A stretch of 49,806 nt of DNA, from NCBI GenBank assembly GCA_964410485.1, contig CAYPHJ010000023.1, forward strand, positions 1 to 49,806, written 5' to 3'. The notes beneath the pieces were generated by a model. That model was not told where the DNA came from. It saw nothing but the letters and a program-made list of their open reading frames with translations, and searched no databases. This DNA is from CAYPHJ01 sp964410485. Its GTDB lineage: Bacteria; Desulfobacterota; Binatia; UBA9968. How positions within the stretch are numbered: position 1 is the first letter of the stretch; each line of letters starts with the position of its first letter. The position numbers and the translations under genes were made by a program. Positions 6,728 through 15,161 of the stretch are shown here, in pieces.

Positions 6728-6924
6728 AGGTTTTCTACGATCCGCATACGGACACGCTGAGCGTGATTCTAAAAGACAACGTCGCGGTGCACGAAAGCGA
6801 CGAGGATAAACCGGGCGTTATTCTCGACTACGACAAAGACGGAAACCTTATCTCGCTGGAGATTCTCGACGCCTCAAAACGAGTCACAGATACCCGCAAG
6901 GTCGAATTTCAACTGACCGAATAA
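6724..6924 (+). CDS. DUF2283 protein, possible antitoxin partner
   Basis: A 66-residue DUF2283 protein (FYDPHTDTLSVIL, then DEDKPGVILDYDKDGNLISLEILDAS). DUF2283 proteins are small acidic beta-proteins, frequently next to DUF4258 genes. I take ATG 6724 as the start because it overlaps the upstream stop. The toxin-antitoxin role is inference from the pairing. Confidence 0.8.
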   Translation: MKVFYDPHTDTLSVILKDNVAVHESDEDKPGVILDYDKDGNLISLEILDASKRVTDTRKVEFQLTE

Positions 6925-6927
6925 CCA

Positions 6928-7268
6928 ATGGATCCCTGGTACAAACTCGCCACACCACGGAAAGAAGTACGCGAAGGGCGCTCGTTTAACCCGGACGAGT
7001 TTGCCATCGCTCTTGAACAGGTGGTTGCGGGGACGGCGCCGGAGGATTATCGGGACCCGGAGAAATTCTTCTCTCGTACTTGCTTCACGCGAGCGCTCAA
7101 GATCACGCGGGCATGGTGCTCCAGCGACTGACGGGCAAAACCGAAGGCGCAGCGCCGGTCCTGACGCTCATCACACAGTTTGGCGGCGGCAAAACTCACA
7201 CCCTTACCAGTCTCTATCGCCTTGTTAAGAACGGTAAAAAGGCGAGCACATATCCCGGTATGGCAGAC
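6928..7268 (+). pseudogene. DUF499 ATPase, N-terminal fragment with frameshift
   Basis: DUF499 proteins are large (about 1000 residues) P-loop ATPases found in restriction- or defence-like islands with DUF1156 methyltransferases. Here the N-terminus is clear (WYKLATPRKEVREGRSFNPD, then EDYRDPEKFFSRTCFTRALK). One missing G at about 7100 moves the frame, and the sequence continues DHAGMVLQRLTGKTEG and the P-loop region TQFGGGKTHTLTSLYRL. Homology then stops near 7268 and a dCTP-deaminase-like tail begins. About 90 percent of the gene is missing. No DUF1156 gene is nearby. Confidence 0.75.
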
Positions 7269-7615
7269 TTGATCATAAGTTCAAGCTCGGCCCACGTGAA
7301 TTCTGCATTGCTTTTACACTTGAGAAAATAGCGGTGCCAAACAATTTAGTCGCCAATGTCCAGGGTAAAAGCAGTATTGCGCGTGCCGGATTGGCTGTCC
7401 ACTTGACTGCGCCGATTATTCATCCGGGCTTTTCAGGACCAATAGCGCTTGAACTCTATAATCACGGTCCTTGGACCCTGGAGTTTTTCCCAGGCGATGA
7501 TTTGATATGCCAGATTGCTTATACGCGCGTGACGAGCGCAGCTGCTCAAAAAATAGCAACTGCGATCGGCTCTTATGTCGGCCAAAAAACTCCATTCCCC
7601 GCCAAAAAGACATAA
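7269..7615 (+). pseudogene. dcd: dCTP deaminase/dUTPase-family C-terminal fragment
   Basis: The frame in register with 7334 encodes FKLGPREFCIAFTLEKIAVP, then GKSSIARAGLAVHLTAPIIHPGF and LELYNHGPWTLEFFPGDDLICQ. These are the conserved C-terminal half of dCTP deaminase (Dcd). The active-site Ser-Ser-x-x-Arg (SSIAR) and the catalytic Glu (LELYN) are visible. The first 70 or so residues are replaced by the DUF499 fragment. A start at GTG 7334 would leave 93 residues, too short for an active trimer of this family. It is adjacent to a phage-defence-type gene fragment and may be a remnant of the same island. Confidence 0.7.
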
Positions 7616-7680
7616 GCCCGTTTACTTTGAATTCCAGTTTTCTTGTCGCCGATGTGCCTGATGGTTTTTCTCTACGGCCT

Positions 7681-7697
7681 GGCACAGAGGCTGTGCC
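7681..7697. terminator. Short hairpin in the 7616-7806 spacer
   Basis: GGCACAG AGG CTGTGCC is a perfect 7-bp stem with a 3-nt loop, followed by TTTGTTGGGTTTG on the plus strand. It could stop transcription from the decayed left region or from the convergent MFS gene. The T-tract is weak. The remaining spacer has no supported gene. Confidence 0.35.
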
Positions 7698-7806
7698 TTT
7701 GTTGGGTTTGGCGAGCCTGGAACTCTGCCGAGGACAGTACATACAAACAATGGGGAATTTCAACGTCTGATAGTGCGCTGATCGAGTTGCCTATTTGCAA
7801 ATCGAC

Positions 7807-9042
7807 TCAGTCCTTTGCGCCCAGAGCTCTTACCTGATCGGTTTCCCCGGGCGGCTTCACCCTGCGGAAGACCGCGAAGATCCAAAGGTCGTAAATAATT
7901 TTCAGGCCGCCGGCCAGGAGAAAAGGCAGCCCAAGAGCAGGGACTGCCAGAATCGCGCCCGTGAACACGGGCGCCAGAGCGGCGCCGGTGTTTCGTGCGA
8001 CAGAAAGCATTCCCGCCGCGGCGGCCCGTTCATCGGGATCAACCACTGCCATCGTGTAAGATTGTCGCGTTGGCACATCGAGTTGTGACAGGAGGTTTCG
8101 CGCAAGCAACATGCCGATGGCCAAATTCAGGTTAGGCATTAAAGGTACCAACAGGAGCAGAAAGTTCGAAGGCAAATGGGTAAAGACCATCGTATTTAGC
8201 AATCCGAAACGCCTGGCCAAGGCAGGCGCGGCAAGAAAAGAAAGCGCGGCCATAAGATTGGTGCCGAAAAAGATGCCGCCCAAGGTGTGCAGGTCGGTGT
8301 CGTAACGCAGATAAAACCAGTAGGCGACGATGCTCTGCACAATAAAGCCGCCAGCGAAAGCGTCCAGCGCAAACAGCCCTGCCAGCTTGGCAACCATGCC
8401 GCGGGAGCGATGAACGCCTATTTTGCGCGCCTGCGCAGCCGTTGTCTTTGCCGCCTCGACTTTTTTGGACAGAAAAGAAAAAGATACTGCAAGCAAAAGC
8501 GCAGAGATCACATAGCCCCACACGAGCAGCTGATAGCCGGATACAGGTGAGAGCAAAAACAACGATGGCAACGCGACCGCGAGCGCGCCCAAAGCGCCAA
8601 ACAGAGAGCCTACGAGATTATATGCGGAAAAAACGGTCGTTCGGCTTTTGTCGTCGGTTGTTTGTGGCAGAATGGCCTGCTCGATGGAGAGAAACGGACC
8701 GACTTCCTTCCCCGATGGGCTAATCGTGCCGAGAATGGCCGCAGTGATCAGCAGTCTTGGATCGTCACTCACCGCGAAAACGAAACCCGCAAGCGCCATC
8801 AAGAGGGCGCCCAGGATTAGCAGGCGCCTGCGGCCGAAGCTATCCGCAATCGCGGTCAGACAGACGGTCATGACGGCTCCGCCCGCAAGAGCGGCGGTGA
8901 AGATCCAGCCGATGGTGACTTTGTCCAAGCCGATGGCGTCTAGATAAAGGCCAAGAATGACCGACAGGAACCCGTAAGCAAACGAACGCACGCCGCACGT
9001 GGTGAAAAGGAGCCACCCATCCCGGCTCAAAGGCATTCGCAT
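7807..9042 (-). CDS. Major facilitator superfamily transporter
   Basis: A 411-residue protein with about 12 hydrophobic segments in two halves. The loop between segments 2 and 3 has the MFS signature IADSFGRRRLL (motif A, D-x-x-G-R-R). The central loop (FLSKKVEAAKTTAAQARKIG) is basic, as expected for the cytoplasmic linker. The substrate cannot be deduced; drug or metabolite efflux is most common for this type. The gene is followed on the same strand by nothing recognisable, and it is preceded by an SDR gene 100 bp away, also on the minus strand, so the two may be co-transcribed. Confidence 0.85.
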   Translation of the reverse strand: MRMPLSRDGWLLFTTCGVRSFAYGFLSVILGLYLDAIGLDKVTIGWIFTAALAGGAVMTVCLTAIADSFGRRRLLILGALLMALAGFVFAVSDDPRLLITAAILGTISPSGKEVGPFLSIEQAILPQTTDDKSRTTVFSAYNLVGSLFGALGALAVALPSLFLLSPVSGYQLLVWGYVISALLLAVSFSFLSKKVEAAKTTAAQARKIGVHRSRGMVAKLAGLFALDAFAGGFIVQSIVAYWFYLRYDTDLHTLGGIFFGTNLMAALSFLAAPALARRFGLLNTMVFTHLPSNFLLLLVPLMPNLNLAIGMLLARNLLSQLDVPTRQSYTMAVVDPDERAAAAGMLSVARNTGAALAPVFTGAILAVPALGLPFLLAGGLKIIYDLWIFAVFRRVKPPGETDQVRALGAKD

Positions 9043-9142
9043 CGGCGTGCTGTACTCGTTTTAGATTTCGTCTACAATCCTCACGCGCTTGCGCGCGGTC
9101 CGGCGTCGATGTCGATTGTCTACGGTCTCGGTTGGCTGCCTG

Positions 9143-9889
9143 CTACCTGGAACTGCCGCTACCCATCGCGTTCAGACGCCCGCCGTCGATCGGCACAATA
9201 GCGTTCGTGATATAGCTCGCTCTGTCGCTGGCCAGAAACACCGCAGTCTCCGCGACTTCTTCCGGCCGACCGATACGGCGCAACGGAATGTTATCGTATT
9301 CGGGCTTCCGATTGCCCATGTCTTTTTGTCCAATCGGGGTGCCGACGAGACCGGAAATAATGCCATTGACTCTGATGCCGTATGGCGCCAGATCGACGGC
9401 CGCCTGGCGAGTCAAGGAATTGATTGCGCCCTTGGATACGGAATATGCAGCACCTCCCGGACTGGCTCTTTCTCCGGACCCCGCGGAGATGTTGATGATG
9501 ACACCGCTCCGTCGCTCCCTCATCATGTTTCCTGCGTGCTGAACACAGAGAAAGTACCCGGTCAGGTTGATTGTCATAACACGATTCCACTCTTCGAGAG
9601 ACACGTCCAACACACCGCCCCTGGAGGAGTGCGCCACGCTGTTGACGAGAACGTCCAGGCGACCGTGTTGTCCGCGGAGACGGTCGAACATCGCGGCGAC
9701 CTGATCAGCCCGCGCAACATCCGCCGCAAAATAGTCACCGCCGATCTCCCCGGCGATTTTCCTCGCATCTTCTTCATGCCGGGAGTGAACAATGACTTTG
9801 GCGCCCTCGCGGGCAAAAGCACGGGCGGTTGCAAGGCCGATATTGTGCGTGGATCCGGTAACCAGAGCGATTTTTTCCTGTAAGAGCAT
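9143..9889 (-). CDS. Short-chain dehydrogenase/reductase
   Basis: A 248-residue classical SDR with a Rossmann fold. The cofactor motif TGSTHNIG is near residue 13, a variant NSVA replaces NNAG, and the catalytic Ser (ISAGSG) and YSVSK follow. The FLASDRASYITNAIVPIDGG end is typical of FabG-like SDRs. Arg residues after the second strand (HSRHEEDAR) point to NADP(H). I place the start at the second ATG (9889) because GGAGG at 9896-9900 touches the first ATG but lies six bases from the second. Substrate unknown. Confidence 0.85.
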   Translation of the reverse strand: MLLQEKIALVTGSTHNIGLATARAFAREGAKVIVHSRHEEDARKIAGEIGGDYFAADVARADQVAAMFDRLRGQHGRLDVLVNSVAHSSRGGVLDVSLEEWNRVMTINLTGYFLCVQHAGNMMRERRSGVIINISAGSGERASPGGAAYSVSKGAINSLTRQAAVDLAPYGIRVNGIISGLVGTPIGQKDMGNRKPEYDNIPLRRIGRPEEVAETAVFLASDRASYITNAIVPIDGGRLNAMGSGSSR

Positions 9890-10114
9890 CTTCATCCTCC
9901 TTCGCGTTTTTGATAGGGGTAAGTCCTCACTCTAGCCTGACAGCCGTCGCGAAAGCACAGGTTCGAAAGCCAGACACGCAAACTCGCGCAGGGCGGCCGG
10001 GCTCGGGATCGGTTATGCCAGCTCGAGCGTCAACTTTCCTCCTGCCCTTTTACTGTAGTACGGTATTCGTTTCAGGAGCCAGACCTACAATCGCAATCGC
10101 GCAAAGGAGATGCA

Positions 10115-10390
10115 ATGAGAAGCGCGAAAATCGCACCGCGGCTTTTACTGGCCGCCTGTTGTTTCCTGCTCGCGGCCTGCTCGACTCATAGCGTGGCCCT
10201 CATCGATCCGAAAAGCGGCGCTACGGTAAACTGCAGCGCTATGGGCGGAGGCCTTGGCGCTCTCTGGGTGCAATCCTACATCCAGCAGTGCATCAGAGAC
10301 TACGAATCAAGCGGCTATGTAAAAAATGACGAGCTTACGCCCGCACAGCGCGCGGATTTGGAAAAACGCGGCTTGTTACTGAGAGAGTAG
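10115..10390 (+). CDS. Small lipoprotein of unknown function
   Basis: 91 residues with a signal peptide ending in the lipobox LAAC (Cys22), so it is predicted to be lipidated and outer-membrane or periplasmic. The mature part has one invariant-looking Cys pair (VNCSAMGGG, QQCIRDYESSGYV) that may form a disulfide. AAAGGAG lies seven bases before the ATG. A short family of proteobacterial lipoproteins has this GGGLGALW region, but I cannot assign a role. Confidence 0.7.
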   Translation: MRSAKIAPRLLLAACCFLLAACSTHSVALIDPKSGATVNCSAMGGGLGALWVQSYIQQCIRDYESSGYVKNDELTPAQRADLEKRGLLLRE

Positions 10391-10464
10391 CTAGAGTAAG
10401 TTCATTGCCCGGAAAACATTTTTGGGGAGGAGACGGCCAGTTCTGTCAAACGGTGGTTGCGGGG

Positions 10465-10497
10465 AAACTTGGAACCTGAAACTCGGAACTTTGAACC
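10465..10497. repeat. Degenerate purine-biased short repeat (locus 1)
   Basis: Units of the form GGAAC-CTGAAAC-TCGGAAC-TTTGAAC are strung together in the spacer before moaA. Related strings occur at 29650-29683, 31698-31710 and 33981-34048. Confidence 0.45.
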
Positions 10498-10512
10498 GCG
10501 CGCGGTGCGCGC

Positions 10513-11523
10513 TCAGCCGCCGAGAGAAATCATCTCGAGCTTTTTGTGACTCTTGGGATCATAATTAGAGGAGCGCAGCGCCTCTAACCTTTCTTCGGAA
10601 TAACGATCTGTTCGGGCGCGCCAAACGCGGCTGATCACGCCCAGTACTTCCTCATCGGATGCACCGTTTCTGAGATAGGCCTTGAGATCGGTGCCGGTCT
10701 GGGAAAACAGGCAAGTGACCAGCTTTCCGTCAGCAGTTAATCGCACCCGCGTACAGCTGGCGCAGAAAGGTTCCGACACCGAAGCAATCACTCCCACATC
10801 GCCGCAGCCATCCGCGAACTCATAATCGACCGCAGGCGCGCTCCCCTGGTCGCGTCCAACTTCTCTCAATGGGTAACATGCATGGATCCTGGCGATGATT
10901 TCCTTCTTCGAGACAAGCTTCTCGGTTGTCCAGTTGTTGGCATTCCCCACATCCATGTACTCGATAAAGCGCATGGCAAAACCATGCTGGCGTGAGAATT
11001 CGACGAGGTCGATGATGTCGTCCTCGTTAACGCCGCGCTCGATCACCGCATTCAGTTTGATTGGACGAAGCCCGTGTTTTTTGGCGGCAAAAATCCCTTC
11101 AATGACTTTGGCAAGATCACCTCTTTTGGTGATACGCCTGAACTTTTCGGCGTCCAGACTGTCCAGGCTGATGTTGATACGCTTGAGTCCGGCGCGTTCA
11201 AGCCCAGCGATTTTTTCCGTAAGAAGCGCCCCATTGGTCGTTAGGCAAAGATCCTTCAAACCGCCGATGGCCGAAAGTTTGGCCACCAACTGATCGAGGT
11301 TGCGCCGCACCAGAGGCTCGCCGCCCGTAAGGCGGATTTTCTCAACGCCCAAGCGAACAAACAAACCGGCGAGTCTACTAATTTCCTCGAAAGTTAAGAT
11401 CTCTTTCTTATCTATCCATTCGTATTCATCCAACGGCATGCAATAGATGCAGCGAAAGTTGCATCGGTCCGTCACGGAAATACGGAGATCTTTGAGCGGC
11501 CGGCGATAGCGGTCAATCAGCAT
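10513..11523 (-). CDS. moaA: GTP 3',8-cyclase MoaA
   Basis: A 336-residue radical-SAM enzyme that starts molybdenum cofactor synthesis by converting GTP to 3',8-cyclo-7,8-dihydro-GTP. The radical-SAM cluster is C21-x3-C25-x2-C28, the LTGGEPL segment follows, and the second, substrate-binding cluster is C254-x2-C257-x13-C271. The protein ends with the double glycine SLGG, whose tail is needed for activity in this family. Length is normal. No other moa genes are adjacent. The molybdenum hydroxylase at 40021-42240 would use its product. Confidence 0.95.
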   Translation of the reverse strand: MLIDRYRRPLKDLRISVTDRCNFRCIYCMPLDEYEWIDKKEILTFEEISRLAGLFVRLGVEKIRLTGGEPLVRRNLDQLVAKLSAIGGLKDLCLTTNGALLTEKIAGLERAGLKRINISLDSLDAEKFRRITKRGDLAKVIEGIFAAKKHGLRPIKLNAVIERGVNEDDIIDLVEFSRQHGFAMRFIEYMDVGNANNWTTEKLVSKKEIIARIHACYPLREVGRDQGSAPAVDYEFADGCGDVGVIASVSEPFCASCTRVRLTADGKLVTCLFSQTGTDLKAYLRNGASDEEVLGVISRVWRARTDRYSEERLEALRSSNYDPKSHKKLEMISLGG

Positions 11524-11621
11524 AGAAATTTAATATGCATGAACGGCAGCAATGGCGCAACCCTGCGGCGCGTAGAGATAATCCTTGCCCGATGACCGCG
11601 ATCTGTTATCCTAACGCAGCC

Positions 11622-13145
11622 ATGACCCTGCGACAGCAGCAAGTTGCGGTCTTTTTGGGCACTGTTTTGGTCGTTTTTGGCATATTTGCCGCTGGCATTT
11701 GGCTGATCGCCCAACGGCTCACCACAGAGGCTTCCTTACAAACGGCCCTCGTTATGGCGCGCCAGGTCGAAATCGCCCTGGCCGACAGCTTAAAGCAACG
11801 TCCCGTCGCGCAATCTCGCTCTCCTCAGCCCCAGACCTCCTCGTTTTGGAGCTTTCTCGGCAATATCTTTCCGGGTCAAACGCCTGCCAAAACCCCGACC
11901 CGTTCCTCTTCGGCTCGTCCCACCGAAGTTAAGGGCCTCATCCGCGCCTTCATTGACCGCAGCGGGAGCATTGAAGCCATGTGGGTTTTAAATGCGGACG
12001 GCAAGACCTTGTACAGCTCGATGGGAAACGAGAGACACGAACCACCCCTGGAGATGGCTCTACGCGAAACGTTGCGCCGGGGTGTGACCAATATCAATAC
12101 GAAGCAGGTCGGAAACTCTACGTATTACGATATTCTGGTGCCCCTCGAGATGCCGGCCGGAGTGCAGGGCCCCGGTGGACTCAGACTGTGGATCAACCCG
12201 GCCAGCTTGACCGATCTGCTCGCCGGCATGTGGCGACAATTCGTATTGCTTTTCGTTCTTGGCGGTGGTGTGGCCTTGATCAGCGCGTTTTTAACGACCG
12301 CTCTCTACAGTCGCCGCTTTCGCCTTATCGCCGAGGCCTTGCGCCAGGCCGAAGCCGGCACGTATCAGGCGCGACCCAAATATTCGAACGAGGACGAGGT
12401 GGGAGCAAGTTTGGACCTGATCGATAGACTCGTCATGAAGCAACGTAGCACCTCGGGCATGCCCGCGCCCGTCCGGCGCTTGGCTATGGCCGCCCGAACA
12501 CTCGCCCACGAAGTGCGCACACCACTAAACGCCCTGGCGGTCCATCTGGAGCTGCTACGCGGTATACGAAGTGAAGCAACTTCGGAAAACCAGCGGGAAC
12601 GTTCACTGGCAGCGCTCGACGGCAGTATCCGGCAAGTGGAGCGCCTGGTGCGGGATTTCACTGACTACTCGGCGCCGGTTACAATGGAGCGCAAGCCGCT
12701 CGACCTTTCGGAGGTCCTCGCCGCCAGTATCGACTCGGTGGCCCTGCAGTGTGCGGAAAACAATATCCGCTTGAGCCAGGATCTCATAGTCGGACCGTGG
12801 CCCGTGAAAGGCGATGCCACGCGTTTACGCCAAACATTCGATAACCTGCTGCGCAATGCCCTCGAGGCGCAGCCAACCGCCGGCTCCATCACCGTGACGG
12901 CAGCCAGAGAAGGTGGAAATTTGATACTGGACTTCGGCGATTCTGGACCCGGCGTGCCAACGGAACGGCGCGCGGAGCTGTTCGAATTCGGCAAAACCAC
13001 CAAAGTCGGCGGCAGCGGCATAGGTTTGCCGCTGAGTCAGCTGATCGCCGAGGCGCACGGTGGCTCGCTTGTGTACCAGGATAGAAACGGCGCCGGCACG
13101 GGTGCCTTATTTCGCCTGACTTTACCCCTGGAGGAAGTGGCTTGA
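11622..13145 (+). CDS. Sensor histidine kinase, NtrB-like
   Basis: A 507-residue membrane kinase from ATG 11622. An N-terminal segment (VAVFLGTVLVVFGIFAAGIW), an extracytoplasmic domain to about residue 205, and a second membrane segment (FVLLFVLGGGVALISAFL) are followed by a HAMP-like linker. The HisKA helix has the phospho-accepting His296 in LAHEVRTPLN, and the HATPase domain has NALEA, DSGPGV and GSGIGLPLS. Earlier ATGs at 11535 and 11592 are possible but would put polar residues before the membrane segment. The gene ends one base before its response regulator, so the pair is an operon. The signal is unknown. Confidence 0.9.
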   Translation: MTLRQQQVAVFLGTVLVVFGIFAAGIWLIAQRLTTEASLQTALVMARQVEIALADSLKQRPVAQSRSPQPQTSSFWSFLGNIFPGQTPAKTPTRSSSARPTEVKGLIRAFIDRSGSIEAMWVLNADGKTLYSSMGNERHEPPLEMALRETLRRGVTNINTKQVGNSTYYDILVPLEMPAGVQGPGGLRLWINPASLTDLLAGMWRQFVLLFVLGGGVALISAFLTTALYSRRFRLIAEALRQAEAGTYQARPKYSNEDEVGASLDLIDRLVMKQRSTSGMPAPVRRLAMAARTLAHEVRTPLNALAVHLELLRGIRSEATSENQRERSLAALDGSIRQVERLVRDFTDYSAPVTMERKPLDLSEVLAASIDSVALQCAENNIRLSQDLIVGPWPVKGDATRLRQTFDNLLRNALEAQPTAGSITVTAAREGGNLILDFGDSGPGVPTERRAELFEFGKTTKVGGSGIGLPLSQLIAEAHGGSLVYQDRNGAGTGALFRLTLPLEEVA

Positions 13146-13146
13146 A

Positions 13147-14508
13147 ATGAATCGCTCGCGTATCAAGATCCTCGTCGTCGATGATGACGCCGCGACTCGC
13201 GACGGTCTGACGGCGTTATTGGAGAGTTGGGGCTACGGTGCGATGTCAGCGCCCGACGGTTTGGCGGCGCTCAAGGTCTGTGAAAAAGAGCTGCCGCACG
13301 TCACGATCACCGATCTAATGATGCCCGGGATGAGCGGGCTCGAGTTCGTCAAGGCGCTCGGGGAGGGCGCACAGCGAATGGCGATCATCATCTTGACAGG
13401 CCAGGCGACGATCGAAACCGCGGTCGAGGCGATCAAGCTCGGCGCCTATGATTACTTGCCAAAACCGCTTGAAACCCAGCGACTTCGCAGTGTGCTCGAA
13501 AAAGGACTCAAGCAGGTGGCTTTTGCACGCGAAGCGGGAGCGTTGCGCAGCAGGCTCGAATCCCCCCTGGGATCCTACGGCGCCTTGATCGGCAAGTCGG
13601 CCCCGATGCGCAAGCTTTACCAGCAGCTAAGCTCAATTGCGGCAACGGATGCTCCTGTTTTGGTAAGCGGCGAAAGCGGCACGGGCAAGGAACTGGTGGC
13701 GCGTACTCTACACGATTTATCACCGCGCCGGGACGAAACTTTCTTAGCCATCAACTGCCCGGCTATTTCTCACACTTTGATAGAAAGTGAACTGTTCGGC
13801 CATGAAAAAGGCGCGTTCACCAATGCTATCGAGCGGCGCCCGGGCTGCTTCGAACAGGCTGACGGCGGTACCCTGTTCCTGGATGAGATCACCGAAATGG
13901 CGCCGGCAGTGCAGCCCAAGTTTCTCCGCGTGCTCGAGGAGGGGCACGTGCGCCGGATCGGAGGTAGCGTCAATATACCTGTATCCGTAAGAATCGTAGC
14001 CGCAACCAACCGGTTGCCGCTAAGCGCCGTCAAGGAAGGAAAGCTGCGGGAGGACCTCTTCTACCGCCTAAATGTTTTTCACTTGGAGTTGCCGCCCTTG
14101 CGCGAAAGAAGTAGCGACATAGCGCTGCTGGCGCGCTATTTCTTGGAAACTTTCGCGGAAAAATACCAACGGCCGGCTTTGCCCTGGGATACTGACTTTA
14201 ACGCGGCGCTTGAATCACATTCCTGGCCGGGAAACGTGCGTGAGTTACGCAACGCCATGGAGCGCCTTGCCGTTATGGCCAGTGGAACGCTACTCACGGC
14301 TAGCGATTTTCAACAGCTTTGTCTCAACAACGCCAGTGTACCGGACGGTAAATCCGACGGTGATCCCTTGTCCCTGGCCGAGGCCGAACGGCGCGCCATC
14401 GAGAGGGCCTTGAGCGCAACCGAAGGAAACAAGGCACATGCGGCGCGCCTGCTGGGGATTACGCCAAAAACTCTAAATGCCAAGCTGGCGCTCTATAACA
14501 AGGCGTAG
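13147..14508 (+). CDS. NtrC-family sigma54-dependent response regulator
   Basis: 453 residues. A receiver domain with phospho-acceptor Asp56 (TDLMMPG) is followed by a AAA+ domain with Walker A GESGTGKE near residue 175 and Walker B GGTLFLDEI. A C-terminal Fis-type helix-turn-helix follows (NKAHAARLLGITPKTLNAKL). The loop that contacts sigma54 normally reads GAFTGA; here residues 222-227 read GAFTNA. The Gly-to-Asn change is in the position after the critical Thr and may alter or weaken open-complex formation. It is co-transcribed with the upstream kinase. Confidence 0.95.
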   Translation: MNRSRIKILVVDDDAATRDGLTALLESWGYGAMSAPDGLAALKVCEKELPHVTITDLMMPGMSGLEFVKALGEGAQRMAIIILTGQATIETAVEAIKLGAYDYLPKPLETQRLRSVLEKGLKQVAFAREAGALRSRLESPLGSYGALIGKSAPMRKLYQQLSSIAATDAPVLVSGESGTGKELVARTLHDLSPRRDETFLAINCPAISHTLIESELFGHEKGAFTNAIERRPGCFEQADGGTLFLDEITEMAPAVQPKFLRVLEEGHVRRIGGSVNIPVSVRIVAATNRLPLSAVKEGKLREDLFYRLNVFHLELPPLRERSSDIALLARYFLETFAEKYQRPALPWDTDFNAALESHSWPGNVRELRNAMERLAVMASGTLLTASDFQQLCLNNASVPDGKSDGDPLSLAEAERRAIERALSATEGNKAHAARLLGITPKTLNAKLALYNKA

Positions 14509-14590
14509 ATTCTCCTCCGTGCCGCTACTTTTTACCACCCGAGTTTCTCTGAAGCTTACCTAAGCTACTGACAACACACGCAATCCAGGC

Positions 14591-14607
14591 TTGGTACGGG
14601 GTTTGGA
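14591..14607 (+). promoter_or_regulatory. Candidate sigma54 promoter
   Basis: TTGGTACGGGGTTTGGA resembles the -24/-12 consensus TTGGCACGnnnnTTGCA with the GG and the second element exactly 12 bp apart. Two consensus bases differ (C to T at -24, and GG instead of GC at -12). It lies 83 bp after an NtrC-type activator gene and ahead of a small gene. The -12 deviation is a real weakness. Confidence 0.35.
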
Positions 14608-14689
14608 TTTCATCTTTGCGGCCACATATTAAAGGATCTTGGTAAAGAGTTCGCCCTTTTCGAGGAAGCTCATGGAGGACGGTGACGCA

Positions 14690-14824
14690 ATGGATATAAA
14701 AGCTGTACAGTCGCCCAATTATGCCGCGGTGTTAGCCATCTTGACCGCACTGGCACGGCGTGTCGCAGAAATGGCCGGAAGCTCGCGTGCCGACGCAGTA
14801 ACCGGAATCGATGCGAGTCTATGA
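14690..14824 (+). CDS. Possible 44-residue small protein
   Basis: MDIKAVQSPNYAAVLAILTA followed by an Ala/Arg-rich stretch and a stop. GGAGG lies upstream, but 11 bases away. No family recognised. It sits between the candidate sigma54 promoter and a secreted small protein. Coding status is uncertain. Confidence 0.35.
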   Translation: MDIKAVQSPNYAAVLAILTALARRVAEMAGSSRADAVTGIDASL

Positions 14825-14855
14825 AGGCTGTTCAAGACGGTAACGTCGAGACTTT

Positions 14856-15161
14856 ATGAAACAGCAAAAGCGCGCAATCGCGATAAGCCTCTCGAGCGCC
14901 CTGTGCATGGTGCTCATGGGCTCTACCGTTGAATCAAGACAGGCAAAGAACCCGGAAGCGATGCGCCGGGGCATCGCCGGCATGAGCAATAAGGCAAGCG
15001 ACAATATTAACGCTCAATGGCTCGCTGATCCCAAACGCGGCTGGGTTCCGGCCGATGAGGCACACGGCAAGTATCGTGCAAACAAATTCACTCCGAAGGA
15101 TAAGAGTGGCAGCAAGGTGCAGGAACTGCGCAAAGAAAGCCGTGATAAAAAGAGGCGTTAG
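14856..15161 (+). CDS. Small secreted basic protein, unknown
   Basis: 101 residues with a hydrophobic N-terminus (AIAISLSSALCMVLMGSTV) that looks like a signal peptide. The mature part is very hydrophilic and Lys/Arg-rich (KFTPKDKSGSKVQELRKESRDKKRR). The Cys in SALCMVLMGS is not in a proper lipobox. No family recognised. The run of charged residues suggests a disordered periplasmic or nucleic-acid-binding tail, but this is only composition. Confidence 0.5.
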   Translation: MKQQKRAIAISLSSALCMVLMGSTVESRQAKNPEAMRRGIAGMSNKASDNINAQWLADPKRGWVPADEAHGKYRANKFTPKDKSGSKVQELRKESRDKKRR

